From the NCBI RefSeq assembly GCF_038502225.1, contig NC_091311.1:38532072-38596071 (forward strand): a stretch of DNA of 64,000 nt. Direction: 5' to 3'. The stretch comes from Cherax quadricarinatus. Its lineage: Eukaryota; Arthropoda; Malacostraca; Decapoda; Parastacidae. A program made the translations under genes and the position numbers. Within the stretch, counting starts at the first letter, position 1; the number at the start of each line of letters is the position of its first letter. The notes below the pieces were generated by a model. The model saw only the letters and a program-made list of their open reading frames with translations, searched no databases and had not been told where the DNA came from. Below are positions 38,739 through 51,758 of this stretch, in pieces.

Positions 38739-40660
38739 CAACTACACGCAAGCGTGGAGGAACTACACGTAAGCGTGGAGGAACTACGCGCAAGAGTGGA
38801 GGAACTACACGCAAGCGTGGAGGAACGACGCGTAAGAGTGGAGGAACTACACGCAAGCGTGGAGGAACTACACGCAAGCGTGGAGGAACTACACGCAAGT
38901 GTGGAGGAACTACACGCAAGCGTGGAGGAACTACACGCAAGCGTGGAGGAACTACACGCAAGCGTGGAGGAACTACACGCAAGCGTGGAGGAGCTACACG
39001 CAAGCGTGGAGGAACTACACGCAAGCGTGGAGGAACTACACGCAAGCGTGGAGGAACTACACGCAAGAGTGGAGGAACTACACGCAAGCGTGGAGGAACT
39101 ACACGCAAGCGTGGAGGAACTACACGCAAGCGTGGAGGAACTACACGCAAGCGTGGAGGAACTACACGCAAGCGTGGAGGAACTACACGCAAGCGTGGAG
39201 GAGCTACACGCAAGCGTGGAGGAACTACACGCAATCGTGGAGGAACTACACGCAAGAGTGGAGAAACTACACGCAAGAGTGGAGGAACTACACGCAAGCG
39301 TGGAGAAACTACACGCAAGCGTGGAGGAACTACACGCAAGCGTGGAGGAACTACACGCAAGAGTGGAGGAACTACACGCAAGCGTGGAGGAACTACACGC
39401 AAGAGTGGAGGAACTACACGCAAGCGTGGAGGACCTACACGCAAGCGTGGAGGAACAACACGCAAGCGTGGAGGAACTACACGCAAGAGTGGAGGAACTA
39501 CACGCATGAGTGGAGGAACTACACGCAAGAGTGGAGGAACTACACGCAAGCGTGGAGGAACTACACGCAAGCGTGGAGGAACTACACGCAAGCGTGGAGG
39601 AACTACGCGCAAGCGTGGAGGAACTACACGCAAGAGTGGAGGAACTACACGCAAGCGTGGAGGAACTACACGCAAGCGTGGAGGAACTACACGCAAGCGT
39701 GGAGGAACTACGCGCAAGAGTGGAGGAACTACACGCAAGAGTGGAGGAACTACACGCAAGCGTGGAGGAACTACACGCAAGCGTGGAGGAACTACACGCA
39801 AGCGTGGAGGAACTACACGCAAGCGTGGAGGAGCTACACGCAAGCGTGGAGGAACTACACGCAATCGTGGAGGAACTACACGCAAGAGTGGAGAAACTAC
39901 ACGCAAGAGTGGAGGAACTACACGCAAGCGTGGAGGAACTACACGCAAGCGTGGAGGAACTACACGCAAGCGTGGAGGAACTACACGCAAGAGTGGAGGA
40001 ACTACACGCAAGCGTGGAGGAACTACACGCAAGCGTGGAGGAACTACACGCAAGCGTGGAGGACCTACACGCAAGCGTGGAGGAACAACACGCAAGTGTG
40101 GAGGAACAACACGCAAGCGTGGAGGAACTACACGCAAGAGTGGAGGAACTACACGCAAGAGTGGAGGAACTACACGCAAGAGTGGAGGAACTACACGCAA
40201 GAGTGGAGGAACTACACGCAAGCGTGGAGGAACTACACGCAAGCGTGGAGGAACTACGCGCAAGAGTGGAGGAACTACACGCAAGAGTGGAGGAACTACA
40301 CGCAAGAGTGGAGGAACTACACGCAAGCGTGGAGGAACTACACGCAAGCGTGGAGGAACTACACGCAAGCGTGGAGGAACTACACGCAAGCGTGGAGGAA
40401 CTACACCCAAGCGTGGAGGAACTACGCGCAAGAGTGGAGGAACTACACGCAAGAGTGGAGGAACTACACGCAAGCGTGGAGGAACTACACGCAAGCGTGG
40501 AGGAGCTACACGCAAGCGTGGAGGAACTACACGCAAGCGTGGAGGAACTACACGCAAGAGTGGAGGAACTACACGCAAGAGTGGAGGAACTACACGCAAG
40601 CGTGGAGGAACTACACGCAAGCGTGGAGGAACTACACGCAAGAGTGGAGGAACTACATAT
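38739..40660. repeat. 21-bp minisatellite, ~91 copies
   Basis: Units contain ggaggaactacacgcaag followed by cgt or agt. Landmark variants repeat at fixed distance: gagctac at 39201 and 39831, and ggacctac at 39431 and 40061, all 630 bases (30 units) apart. A higher-order repeat is therefore present. Being a multiple of three with no stop in the unit, it keeps several frames open on both strands (up to 705 codons). One plus frame reads as heptads (LHASVEE) but is broken by a TGA near 39507. I favour non-coding satellite. Confidence 0.9.
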
Positions 40661-40852
40661 AATGGAGGAACAACTACACGAAACAATATAACAACAACAC
40701 ATAACAGTAGAACAAGTGAGCACACATATTTCACAACAGTAGGCCAGTGGAAACATTATGGGTCGAGTAACAGCGACGGCTGAATCTTAATGACTTGGAC
40801 CAGGTCATCAGGGCAAGTAGCATGAACTATGAACACAGTTTGTATATAATAT

Positions 40853-40903
<51 letters not shown>

Positions 40904-41390
40904 CTAGCAGAGACTGTAGTAGGTAAACACCTCACGGTTAAAATCATTAAAATGAATACATTAACTCTATGCAAATTTATTGTAAAACTAGAAATTGCAA
41001 TAATTATCCCTTCCTTGCTACAAAAAAATATCTTCGTACAATCCAGAAACACATCTCGGTGAACACACTGAATTCATAAACAAAGATGCTTTTTACCATA
41101 TGGTTATAGTAAGTTAAAATCAGTGTGCGTTTTGTAAGTCCAGACACACACGACTAAGCTTTCAGAAATGCTTCAGAAAAGCAGAGCAAACACAACGTCC
41201 TCGCAGGAACAAACTATCAGAAAACTGTATCCCAATGTAACCCACAGTGACTAAGTGCCAGAACGCGGAACACAGTGTACATCCACAAAATACCTCGCGT
41301 GCTGAACTTACTTTTACTGTGTTCACACATAACAAGGTGCAGAGACTAAGTGCCACCCATGACATGTGTAAAGTGTGTGTTTGGCTGTAA
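40661..41390. other. No gene recognised; contains (GT)n
   Basis: Holds about 22 GT units at 40855-40898. The remainder has only short frames without domains. Confidence 0.45.
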
Positions 41391-41436
41391 CTTGTTTATG
41401 GATACTCTGAACGAACGTTCAAAGTATCCATAAACA
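41391..41436. repeat. Short palindrome
   Basis: gtttatggatactctgaacg and cgttcaaagtatccataaac form arms of about 20 bases with almost no spacer. Confidence 0.75.
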
Positions 41437-41974
41437 CGTCAACCTTTTCTTCCAGAAGCAAAGTCAACAATGGAGCTAAAGAAGAATAAATCACAATACA
41501 ATGGTTCAAGGGCAGGTCATCTGTGCATGGAAGTCAATATGACGAAATCCGCATTGAACAATGTGACGGAACAAAAGTTTAACATTGAATATGATCGTCA
41601 GAATTAACTCTATAACGAGGTTGTTTAAGGTATGTATTCGAGAAAGTGTGATGTGTTAATGGAGCCGCTGGATAGTATACCAACCCATCTAGTGTCTATG
41701 AGAAGAGTGATATCTGCCTGCATGTTGGTGTAGGAGGACCCACACACACCAGATAGAGCTCAGCTGTGAGTCTTGTAACTACAGAGTAACTATGCAAGTG
41801 AAGAAATTTGGTTATCAAGCAGGGAAATTATATGTACCTCCTGCCAACTCTGCATTCTATAACGGGTTCTGACACAGCAGCTCAGAAGTCAGGTTGTTTT
41901 CGCATCCGAGGAGTGCTTGCTGAGATGATAATACGCAGCCATGTGCTACACGAGTAGATGATGCACACTCAAGT

Positions 41975-42238
41975 AGTAGTAACAGTAGTAGCAAGTTTAT
42001 TGAGATAACAATAAAAGGGATGAAGTAGCTAAAGCTATCGCCACCCCTGTTCCATCACACGTTGACGTCACATCACCGTAGTAAATAGTAGGTTCGCCGG
42101 TAATATCCCGGCCGGGGTCTTTTCCAGATGGTGACCCGGCGTCACATCAACGTGTGATGGAAAGGGATGGCGATTTCTTCAGCTGCTCCAGACCTTTTAT
42201 TTTTGTCTCAGTAAACTTGCTGCTTCTGCGACTACTAC
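41975..42238. repeat. Large foldback, arms ~120 bp
   Basis: Left arm agtagtagcaagtttattga, ataaaaggg, ctatcgccacccctgttcc and atcacacgttgacgtcacat. The right arm is its diverged inverse (atgtgacgc-like, atcaacgtgtgatggaaagg, cagtaaacttgctgcttctg). The centre contains gtaatatcccggccggggtc. No coding capacity. Confidence 0.65.
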
Positions 42239-43015
42239 TTGATATTACCACACCTTACCTAACCTAACTTGCCTGACTCCCTTTCCTTAATTTATTATGT
42301 TTCAGCTCTCTGTATTGGATTAAAAAAAAAAAACCTTTCCCCCAGTGAGCAAAACGTCTTCTAATATATTATCCTAATTGTTGCATTTGTGTCTGTATTC
42401 TACAACTCCATTGCCAGCAATTTCCTATATCCATTATAAAATCTAGATTTATTCAACTTGAACCTGTTGCTACGAGTCCTATTATAGTTAATTATTTTCT
42501 GCTATTTATTTGTATCTCTTTATTCCGTTTTTTTCATTTGAATATTTTAATCTCTAATTCTATGCCTTTCCAAGGAGTGTAAATTAATTATCTTCAGCTT
42601 ATCTACGTAGGAAAGATTTCATTATAGGCTGATGATAAGATAAGGAAGAACTCTGGTGATATGTCACTCAAGATTTATGAAACCGATAAATGTGATTAAT
42701 TAATGGTAAGATTACCGACAGTTTGTTAGGTGAATGGACACTGTGTGTGACTAGTGACAAGGCGAAGCTATCTGCAAAGAACTATCTACGACTATTTCGG
42801 TGAAAGACAATGTATTATTATCAGACTGGTCAGGCAAACGTAGTAAAAACAGAAGGCTCTCTCCCATCCCTCCACTTCCTTGGCTAACTGCCGGCGTGAA
42901 ACAGTGAAGAAAAACGCCATACCACATAGGAAAAACTGCACTGAACGTATAGAAATGGTAGAAACGGATGGAAGACATGAGCTACTACTGCTACTACTAC
43001 CATTACTACCATGAA
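42239..43015. other. No gene recognised
   Basis: AT-rich sequence with a short ccttacctaacctaac run near 42250. Open frames of 75-77 codons have no domain. Confidence 0.4.
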
Positions 43016-43090
43016 ACTTAGACACATGTGCAGCATCTGGGTATCTTTATTGGAGATAAAGATACCCAGATGTTGTACATGTGTCTAATT
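43016..43090. repeat. Foldback of a PLE tail
   Basis: gacacatgtgcagcatctgg then gtatctttattgg faces its inverse across two or three bases. The block is the tail that follows the terminal hairpin in other copies. Confidence 0.75.
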
Positions 43091-43478
43091 TTCATCTTGT
43101 CGGCAGTGTATACCATTTATGTACATTACTACTATGATCAAATCATATAACGGAAGAACCAGATGTGGAGAAAATGATTCTGGTAGTTCGTAGGTAGGAA
43201 AGTTGCAGAGGAGAGTGTGGATGGAATTATGAGAGAAATAATGAGAGAAGGTGAAGTTTAACCTCACCGACTCTCATCATTTGAAATGGTTGGATCATTT
43301 GATTAGTATGTGTACAACGTGGTTTTCCTTAAGTCGGAAAAAAAGGTGGTTAAAAATAATTACCATGGCCCATGGATGAGAGACCGAGAATCTGTCGTTG
43401 GTAAACAGAGCATAAATCTCGCAATGTTTTCCTTCATCAATAAGAAAGGTGCCTCTGTAGATGTGAATTTGCAGGGAC

Positions 43479-43485
<7 letters not shown>

Positions 43486-43569
<84 letters not shown>

Positions 43570-43592
43570 TAGACAGACAGAGAGATAGACTG
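43486..43592. repeat. (GA)n with GACA edges
   Basis: About 38 GA units flanked by gacaga variants. Confidence 0.95.
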
Positions 43593-43853
43593 ACGGAAAA
43601 GTATATTCACAACAAAGCAGATTCACGCATATATACAAATAAAATCATTGTGTCTAAAAAAGACATAGAAGAGAGAAATACGTCGTTTAAAAATAACGTA
43701 GGTACGACTAAAAAATAATAATGTTTTAAGGGATATTCACTGGTGGCTGAGAGACTTAATGCTCAGCAACGACAGAGAACAAGTTTATCAAGATGTTATT
43801 GACGTCAGGGTACGACGCTGCTAGGACGTCAGGGATGTCTTGGGTTTCTCTTC

Positions 43854-43910
<57 letters not shown>
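43854..43910. repeat. (CT)n plus T run at LINE B copy 2 3' end
   Basis: About 12 CT units then about 32 T, joining the LINE B tail (acacatggtttgacaag). Confidence 0.9.
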
Positions 43911-43916
<6 letters not shown>

Positions 43917-44243
43917 GGTTTGACAAGGTTAAGGATCCCTAGCTTTATTGACAAGCTATTTACAGGTTAAGGATTCCTAACTTTATTGACAAGCTAAGAG
44001 CTGTTACCTACATCAGCTCATTTGAAAGCATTTTTATTGTTATGAGACATACAAGTAGGGAACAGGATGAAGTTGGAGCCATCTGTGGGCCAGCATTTTC
44101 ATTTGATCAACTGACGTTATCTCGTTGACATCATTATGCTGAACGAATGTGTTCCATACTCGAGTCATCCTGGGTATGTATGATCTCAGATGGAGTGATG
44201 TTCTGGAGAAGGGTACAGCCAGAGTGAAGTTGCTGCTTTCTGC
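43911..44243 (-). mobile_element. LINE B copy 2, 3' end only
   Basis: Nearly identical to 9358-9690 over about 330 bases: 3' untranslated region plus the last ~70 codons. 5'-truncated straight into CT repeats at 44244. Confidence 0.85.
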
Positions 44244-44505
<262 letters not shown>

Positions 44506-45239
44506 GAAAAAGAAGAAAATAAAAAAAAATAGCAAAAAAAAGGAAAACGAAGAAAATGAAAAAAAATTAAATTATTAAAAAAAAAGGAAATAAAAAAAAA
44601 CTAGATGAAGTGCAAGCCGAGTCAATGACTCGACATAGTAAGGTGAGACTTCGAGACAAGAGATGCAACACTAACGTGTTAAAAAAAATTCTAACGAAGC
44701 AGTATGTACAAAGACAAGGTTCTCATTTAGGAAGCAGCTAGACAAGCACTCTGCAACCACAAGACTGAACTACACATTATCCAGGGGAGCGGTGTTATCT
44801 TCCCTTGTCTTGAAGGTTCTTGTTATTCGGCCTACCATGTTTTTTTGTTATCAGTTATCACAATAACACTAATGTGATCTTTGAATTGATGAATCTAATT
44901 TTGCTACATAAATATTAAAAAAGAAAGAATATAAGATCACCCGACATTGTTAACCTTAAACCTCTTAAGTTCCTCGTCTGTTCCATTGAACAAACTGAAC
45001 CTGTTTTTGAACTTGGTTCCACTTTATATTTCATTTTTTATAGGAGTGGTTAGGTTAAAGTTAGGCTGTGTAAAGTTAGTTCAGGTTGGTTAACTTTCTG
45101 TCTAATAGAACACAGAGTAACAGTAAACAGAGTTAAGTCAGATGCTGCCACAGTGAAAAGCTCTGCTCCACAAGCTCCAGTATTCATCTCCATCCTTTTC
45201 CTCATCTTCATATTCAAAATAGACGGTAATGTACGTTGA
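44506..45239. other. A-rich stretch; no gene recognised
   Basis: 44510-44610 is almost all A with a few G and T. The rest is unremarkable, with scattered ggttag/ttaggc words near 45050-45110. Confidence 0.4.
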
Positions 45240-45362
45240 ATTGCGTGTGGTCAGCAGTAACAGTCTGGTTTATCAGGCCTTGTTTCCGCCGTGAGGCCTG
45301 GTCATGGACCGGGAAGCGGCGGCGTTGACCCCTGGAACTCCCTCCAGGTAGGTAAGGATACG
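45240..45362 (+). mobile_element. LINE D 3'-tail fragment
   Basis: cagcagtaacagtctggttt, atcaggcc, tgaggcctggtcatggaccg and ggcgttgacccctgg, then ccaggtaggta. Matches the tail at 34870-34990. Confidence 0.7.
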
Positions 45363-45708
45363 TTAACTTTGCTTCACGTTTTGTTAGGATTGTTTAGGTT
45401 AGTTATGTTACGTAATGTTTTGTTGTGTTACGTTATGCTATGTTAGGCAATATTATGTTAGGGTTTAGGTGCTGTTGATGGTCAGTGTTGATGTTGGTAG
45501 TGTTAGTGGTGGTTATGGCGTTGATGCTGGTGATGGTGATGGCTGTGGTGTGTGGTGGTGATGATCGTGGTTGGTGATAAGGTAGTAGTTACAGTGTTTG
45601 TTGATAACGGTCGTAGTTGGTCGTGGTTGTGGTACTGGTGGTGGTAGTACTGGTGGTGGTGGTTTTCAAGAGTTGTAAATATGTTATAAGTATCTTGCTT
45701 TTGTTGAC
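45363..45708. repeat. Degenerate GTTA-rich and GGT-rich patches
   Basis: 45363-45475 repeats words such as ttatgttaggc and gttacgtta. 45480-45665 is an imperfect ggtggtgatg-type stretch. Confidence 0.5.

Positions 45709-45780
<72 letters not shown>
45709..45780. repeat. (GA)n microsatellite
   Basis: About 34 GA units with one AAAGA. Confidence 0.95.
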
Positions 45781-45782
<2 letters not shown>

Positions 45783-46149
45783 CTTCATTTTACAATGTAA
45801 TTTTCAGTGATACTTATATCATTTTGTAATGATGCTGATATACGTATCTTTCTCCAGGACGTGTGCCAGCCGCGAGTAAGATTAAGAAAGAGGCCTGGAC
45901 AATACCTCAGTAAGTTGAAGCAGACCTAAGACGGGCAAGGAAAGATTTCAATTGAAATTAAATAAATACTTCCTGTTTTATCCAATTTATTGATGCAATG
46001 TATAGAAGAAACTTAATCTCATTACTCCATTATCAGCAGTTAATACGCTGTTTAATGACATTTGCCAGATAAAGATCAACAGGTCGTTAATGCATGAGGT
46101 TGCCTGATTAATTAGTGATTTTCAACAGGGAATAAGTAAATAAATGGTA

Positions 46150-46350
46150 TCAAATACCGACACAGTGGAAATATAAACACAGATGCAGCATTCTCCACCT
46201 GACCTCAACATTCTGAACATGACTATAAATACTCCCGTACCTTCCACCCCAGGTAGATCTGTGTGTGACTTGAAAAAACCCACTGTGTGGGTGAAACGTT
46301 GTCAATAAAGGATCACATTATACTGCATATGTGTTTATATTTCCACAGGG
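46150..46350 (+). mobile_element. PLE-2-type solo terminus
   Basis: Matches the end of PLE-2 (17430-17580): gactataaatactcccgtac, ccaccccaggtag, gtgacttgaaaaaacccact, gtgaaacgttgtcaataaag and gatcacattatactgcat. It carries the TATA-like box at 46224 and the hairpin at 46268-46299. No coding region is attached. Confidence 0.75.
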
Positions 46351-46382
46351 AATAAGTAAGCTGAATCTTTTGTATAAACATT

Positions 46383-46780
46383 TCAGACTGTGAAGAAAAG
46401 ACACACGACCCAAGTTTTCACTGAGACGACGTTTCACTCATCAATCTTGAGAAAAGTACTTTTCTCAAGATTGAGAAAAGTACTTCTCTCAAGATTGATG
46501 GACTGAACATATCGACTCCAGGCAGAGGGACTGATTATCTTATTCTCGTCCTCATCTTTCACCGTTCTTGTCTGTATTGGACTGAAGAAGCGACTGGCTG
46601 GCAAAACGTTTCCTCAGTAAAGATTCCCAATGTTGCACAAGTGTCTCGTTCTTCAACTTGTCGGTTTCTTAAACCATTATATCACACCTGATGAAGTTGT
46701 ACACAGTGAGACACGATGTCCCAACAAAACCTCGTTCAGTAAGCTTTTATTGGGACAATATACTATGTGGTTCCAATTTC
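46383..46780 (+). repeat. PLE-type termini with a nested palindrome
   Basis: 46435-46500 is a palindromic stretch (catcaatcttgagaaaagta and its inverse, with an internal duplication). Then come gagggactgattatcttatt, ctgtattggactgaagaag, a hairpin (gcgactggctggc), aaaacgtttcctcagtaaag and the tail gttgcacaagtgtct. A third terminus type (cttttattgggacaata) follows at 46735. Confidence 0.65.
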
Positions 46781-47990
46781 AGACTGTACTTAATCGCACG
46801 TATACTTAATCTTATAAGCTTATGTTTATATTTACTCCTCTGAAAATAATAACAAAATACCAAATTAGAACTGTATTCACCATGTAAGTTTTCGGTTATT
46901 TTTCTGTGTCATGTTCCCTGCCACAATAAACAGGTGAGAGCACAAAGGCACGATGACGGAGTTGATGTGTCAGAAGGGGTGAGGTGGGCAGTAAGGTGTC
47001 TGCTGGTGGCCTTGGACGCCACATATATATACCTGTGTAGGTAACAGTATCACCGGGCGATAAATGTCACTAACTGGGTCATAACTTCCTGCAACAACAG
47101 CAGCACACTGAGAGCTATCTCCCCCGTCTCCCTTCAGTCTCCTGGAGGAAAGAAGAGAGGTACCTCGATGCGGACCCAGGGCCCTTGATCAAGAGAATTA
47201 GAGCTGCCGTTTCTTTCCTCGAATCAAAACTGATTACTTCCAGTTACCCAGGTTTAGCAATTCTCCCTCGGAGAGGGAAGGAAAGGAGAATCCTGCGGGA
47301 ATACTTTGTTGACGATCCGGTTAAATATTTCCTAATGATAATACGTTTTCTTTTCTGTAAATTCATTGAAGATTATCACTATCAAACTACAACCGGGAAG
47401 ACTAATTTTTTTAGGAGGTCTGGTCTGAGACCGGGCACAGAAAGGGGAAAGGCCGACCAATGGAATAGACTTGTGACCTGTAGACGACAAAGAGAATATT
47501 CGTCAACAAATACTGGATCAGAAGGAACAATAAGGAACGGATGTTCAGTAGTTCAAGACTCGCTCTAATAACAGCAGCTCCAGAAAGGTCAAGAATGCCT
47601 CGGAGCACTGAGTTCACACTGATTTTATATTTGATACCTGTGCACTTAGCGAACACCTGTAATCCTTAGGAGAGGGTTAACCAGCTTCCACAGGGTGTGT
47701 AGCTGCTCTCTGAGGGTGTGTATCACCCCCTAAGGGTGTGTACTAACTCCCTCAGGGCTTGTACCAGCTTTCCTAGGATGAGGGCCTCCCTCTCACCCTC
47801 TTGGGTGGGAGCCAGTTGCCCTGAACTGCAAACTGTGATGACATCTCAATATCCACCTGCCTGAGTTTGGTTTAAATGACTTTTAAAATAACAAGTTAAC
47901 CTTTCATAGATTACAATGCTACGCCTCTCTCTTTCCCACACCTAGCAGAGATGCTGGTCCTGTTAGTTCCTCACTTCACCCCCCCCCCCT
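46781..47990. other. No gene recognised
   Basis: Holds an open plus frame of 127 codons at 47185-47568, basic and without a domain I recognise, and short near-repeats of gggtgtgta (47690-47740). I do not call a gene. Confidence 0.35.
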
Positions 47991-47999
47991 TCAAATACT

Positions 48000-48034
48000 C
48001 TCTGTCTCTCTGTCTCTCTATTTCTGTCTGTCTA

Positions 48035-48121
<87 letters not shown>

Positions 48122-48140
48122 CTCTCTTTCTCTCTCTCCA
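48000..48140. repeat. (CT)n/(GTCT)n microsatellite
   Basis: GTCT variants then about 40 CT units. Confidence 0.95.
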
Positions 48141-49160
48141 TCTGACCCTGGTGTGGCTATCCCATGCACTCTTCCATTCCCTAGTCTTCGACTACACTCT
48201 CTGAGATTGTAATCTTTCAAATGACTCTTCTATACACAAAGCTATATCATTCTCACGCTACTCTCTCCCAGGTCTGCCCTGGTTCTCTGCAAAGGTCTGT
48301 TTAGTGTCTCTCTTTACGCATCCTAGCGGCAAAAACACCTTTTTTTTTCCTCTCCAATTCCTCTAAGAAATGTCTTTCCTAAGGATAAAACGATAGAATT
48401 CACTGAGATGTCAGTTACTGACGTTACATCCTCGAGGAATGTAGATGGTTTCTTTTACTGATCTGGTACCCAGTGCAGTGTACATCATGAGGAGTTGCTG
48501 AAGTCGTCCAGATAAAGTGTGCATCTTCGCTGGGGCTTCGGCAAAGACAACCACCTGACTAAATTGGGAACTTTTTGTTCCTAATTCTATTTGCAATGGG
48601 AACTCATGTTTCTTTCCTTATCATAGCCCAGCTTTGGCAATACTCTTTCCCAGGACATCGGAAAGCAGTGCTCGATGTTGCATAAGCTGTCAGCTGTTCT
48701 TAAAACCAAGAAGAAGAAGGAGGAGGAGGAAGAGGAGAAGGGTGAGGAAAAGGATGAGGAAAAGGAGGAGAGGAGAAGGAGGTGAAGGAGGAGAAGGAAG
48801 AGGAGGAGTGCAGGAGGAGGAGGAGGCCCAGATTAACAAATAAATTGACTAGTCAACAGTCCAAGTCGGACCGAAATGTCAAAGCTTCTTTCTCCTGTGT
48901 GCAGGTTATTTGTGTATTGTTCCAGTCACAGTATTTTGCCTTTTTGTTTAAGCTGAAGTTTTATCGTGAAGGTTACTGCGACTACGATTTACCTCCGTAT
49001 TTCGGGGATATCCGGTGAGGAAGAATACTTTCTTTGGATTATTAACCCCAGCTTTTTACCGTTATTTCCACCTGTCAAGGTTATTTTATTCCATAATATA
49101 GGGATAATAATAAACTCTCAGCATATATACAGTGAGAAAAACACACCTCTACGTGTATCT
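48141..49160. other. Polypurine patch, PLE-type terminus, otherwise nothing
   Basis: 48708-48830 is an aagaaggaggagg polypurine run. 48850-48920 carries the gtccaagtcggaccgaaatg terminus. I see no credible gene. Confidence 0.4.
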
Positions 49161-49163
49161 AAC

Positions 49164-49352
49164 CTGTGTATCTAACCTGTGAATTTAACCTGTGTATCTA
49201 ACCTGTGTATTTAACCTGTGTACCTAACCTGTGTATTTAGCCTGTGTATCTAACCTGTGTATTTAACCTGTGTATCTAACCTGTGTATTTAACCTGTGTA
49301 TGTAACCTGTGTATTTAACCTGTGTATCTAACCTGTATATTTAACCTGTGTA
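49164..49352. repeat. 13-bp minisatellite, ~14 copies
   Basis: Units of aacctgtgtatct alternating with aacctgtgtattt. Confidence 0.9.
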
Positions 49353-49639
49353 AAGCAGGATTACTAAACAAATTGCGATTTTTGGCCACATAATTTACGC
49401 TGTCATCATGAATGTATCTTTGAAACTGTTTATTGTTAATTATTTGTCAGGGAAAATTTTCCGATGTGAATTTTAATGACACGACATCCTGATGCTCCTT
49501 GAATTTAGGGATTGACTGACATGAGTGTCTATAGCTTTGGTGAGATGACGTGACGGTGACAACGCAGGTTTTCCTTGACAGTGGTGTGCGTCGTCCTGAG
49601 ATGGAACTTACTTGAGAGTATCCCCTCCACTGTATACTT

Positions 49640-49712
49640 AGAAATCAACCTGGAGGTCGTTCCAGGGGTCAGCGCCCCCGCGGGCTAGTCGTCAACCAGG
49701 CCTCCCGGTGGA
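49640..49712 (-). mobile_element. LINE D 3'-tail fragment
   Basis: atcaacctggaggtcgttcc, aggggtcagcgcccccgcgg and caaccaggcctcccgg, the inverted LINE D tail. Confidence 0.6.
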
Positions 49713-50199
49713 TAAAGAAATTTTAAGATCGGCTTCCATGCTCCATTACGGATCCCTCTCTGCCAGAATACACTTTCTACCCCGCGATTAGCGGATGGAG
49801 GATCGCTACCCCTTCCCTTCCCCATTACGTTGCGCTGAACGACCCACACTGGTTTAGTACTTCACATTGATATAATAATATTATTTTTCGTCACATCACT
49901 CAAACTCTGACGTGTCGGAAATTGCAAGATGATTCACCCTCCCAGGGAGGGTCAGATTGCCAAGGATTGCAAGGTTTGCTGAAATCTTAGAGAACGACAA
50001 AGGTATTTCCGACTCTGCCGTTGCTAGGGCAGTAGTGGACGTCGTCGCCTTACGTCGTTGAAGAAAACCCAGTCTTGACGAAATGAAGGCTTCTAGTGTT
50101 GTTGACACGACAGAAAAGGGACTCAAATTACACGGTTAGACAGGTACAGATAGGTTCGCCAAGACGGGTCCTGGCTCGACCTGACTTGCAAGAGGCGTC

Positions 50200-50443
<244 letters not shown>

Positions 50444-50444
50444 T

Positions 50445-50650
50445 AGATATGCTGAGAGGTGTCAATCCTGTGACTATTCGCTGAGAGGAGTCAGTTATGT
50501 GAATATATCCTGAGAGGTGTCGGTCCTGTGAATATACGCTGATTGGTGTCATCTTTCTGTGAATATACACTGAGGGGTGTATACCTCTCAGGTGTCTATT
50601 CCTCCCTATATATTTACTGAGGTGTATATCTTTCAGTGAATATTTATCAA
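50445..50650. repeat. ~35-bp tandem repeat
   Basis: Five to six diverged units with ctgagaggtgtc and tgtgaatata blocks. The same block forms the arms of the inverted repeat at 37768-38002. Confidence 0.65.
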
Positions 50651-51757
50651 TGTATATATGTGTATAACTTCAAAATATATCGTGATGAGCAACTGCCAAC
50701 GTATAAAAAGAAAAATGAGCATGGCCTCGAGCCGTAGTTCATACGAGTCGCAGGCCCACTGCTGCACCAGTCAGTCACTGAGGTTACGGTGAGATGATTC
50801 TGCACAGAAGCACTTGACTCATGGGAAGCTTGGCCATCTTTACCTAGTGGAATAAGTTAGTGTATCGCGCTTGTTGGACTACTGTGTGGAACTATATTGA
50901 TATGTAAATACTACAAGATGAAATACATGATGCATCTTTAGTGGATATCAAGTCAATGACTTGATAAAGAGCACTGCGTGGGTGTTTATCAATAAAGGTA
51001 GTGCAGGATTCTTCTTTGTGTGGGTTCCAACGATGGAAAATCCTCGGTTTTCATGATTGGTTCCTGAGGTGATTTGTCTTGAGAGACTTTGTGCTGTTAA
51101 AAACGCATGTTATTCTACAAAGAGTCAACATGGAGATGTTTTTAAAGAGCCAGTGATCCGGTCCTCGCTTGATTAAAAGAAAAAGTCAGGGGATTTTTCC
51201 TGGCAAATAAATTAATAAAAGAACCTAAACCCAGGTGAAGGCTCGATCCTCTCTTTGCAAAGCGCGAGACAGACACTCTATTCCACCCACGTGTACCCAA
51301 CAAGAGCGGTGAGCCTTTGAACAATTTGGCTAGGATTTTTTGTACTCCACTCTTCCAGGTTTAATTTTATGTGCAGTGCTAAACCCTAGTGGGTCATTCG
51401 GCACAACGAGTGATGGCTAAACCCAGCTATATAATACCAACATAGAGTGATTAAAGATACATGAACAAACACTTAACAAATTTTTTTATAGAAACGTTTC
51501 GGTCCTGGAACCTTCTTCCTAGAGTGAACAACATCCCGAGACTCAAAACGTCTGTCTGATGGTATGGAGTGAGAAAAGTCTATGTGATTCTTAACCACTC
51601 AACAGAAATTAAAGAAAATCAAATTAGAGTTGTCCCTCGTCCTGTTTCTTGAAGAATATGAGCAAATATTGTCAGGAACCATTTTGTCTTTGTTGATCGT
51701 AACATTGTTGTAGTGACTGTCGTATCGCCCCAGGAGAAAGTATTTTATTTTTAACGG
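50651..51757. other. Scattered termini; no gene recognised
   Basis: A PLE-2-like terminus may lie at 50958-51035 (tgacttgataaagagcactg, caataaaggtagtg). A family E-like scrap is at 51358-51440 and a gaaacgtttcggtcctgga terminus at 51490-51530. Confidence 0.4.
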
Positions 51758-51758
51758 A

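Noticed and set aside
38666..40783. 705-codon and other long frames in the 21-bp array as a structural protein gene
   Set aside because: Unit length is a multiple of three and stop-free, so five or more frames on both strands are open. The heptad frame has an internal stop. Kept only as a finding.
45040..45475. Interstitial telomere repeat (TTAGG)n
   Set aside because: ttagg words are scattered among gttacgtta variants and never form a run of consecutive units.
47185..47568. 127-codon plus-strand frame as a host gene
   Set aside because: No recognisable domain or conserved motif, and a frame of this length can occur by chance in 64 kb of six-frame sequence.
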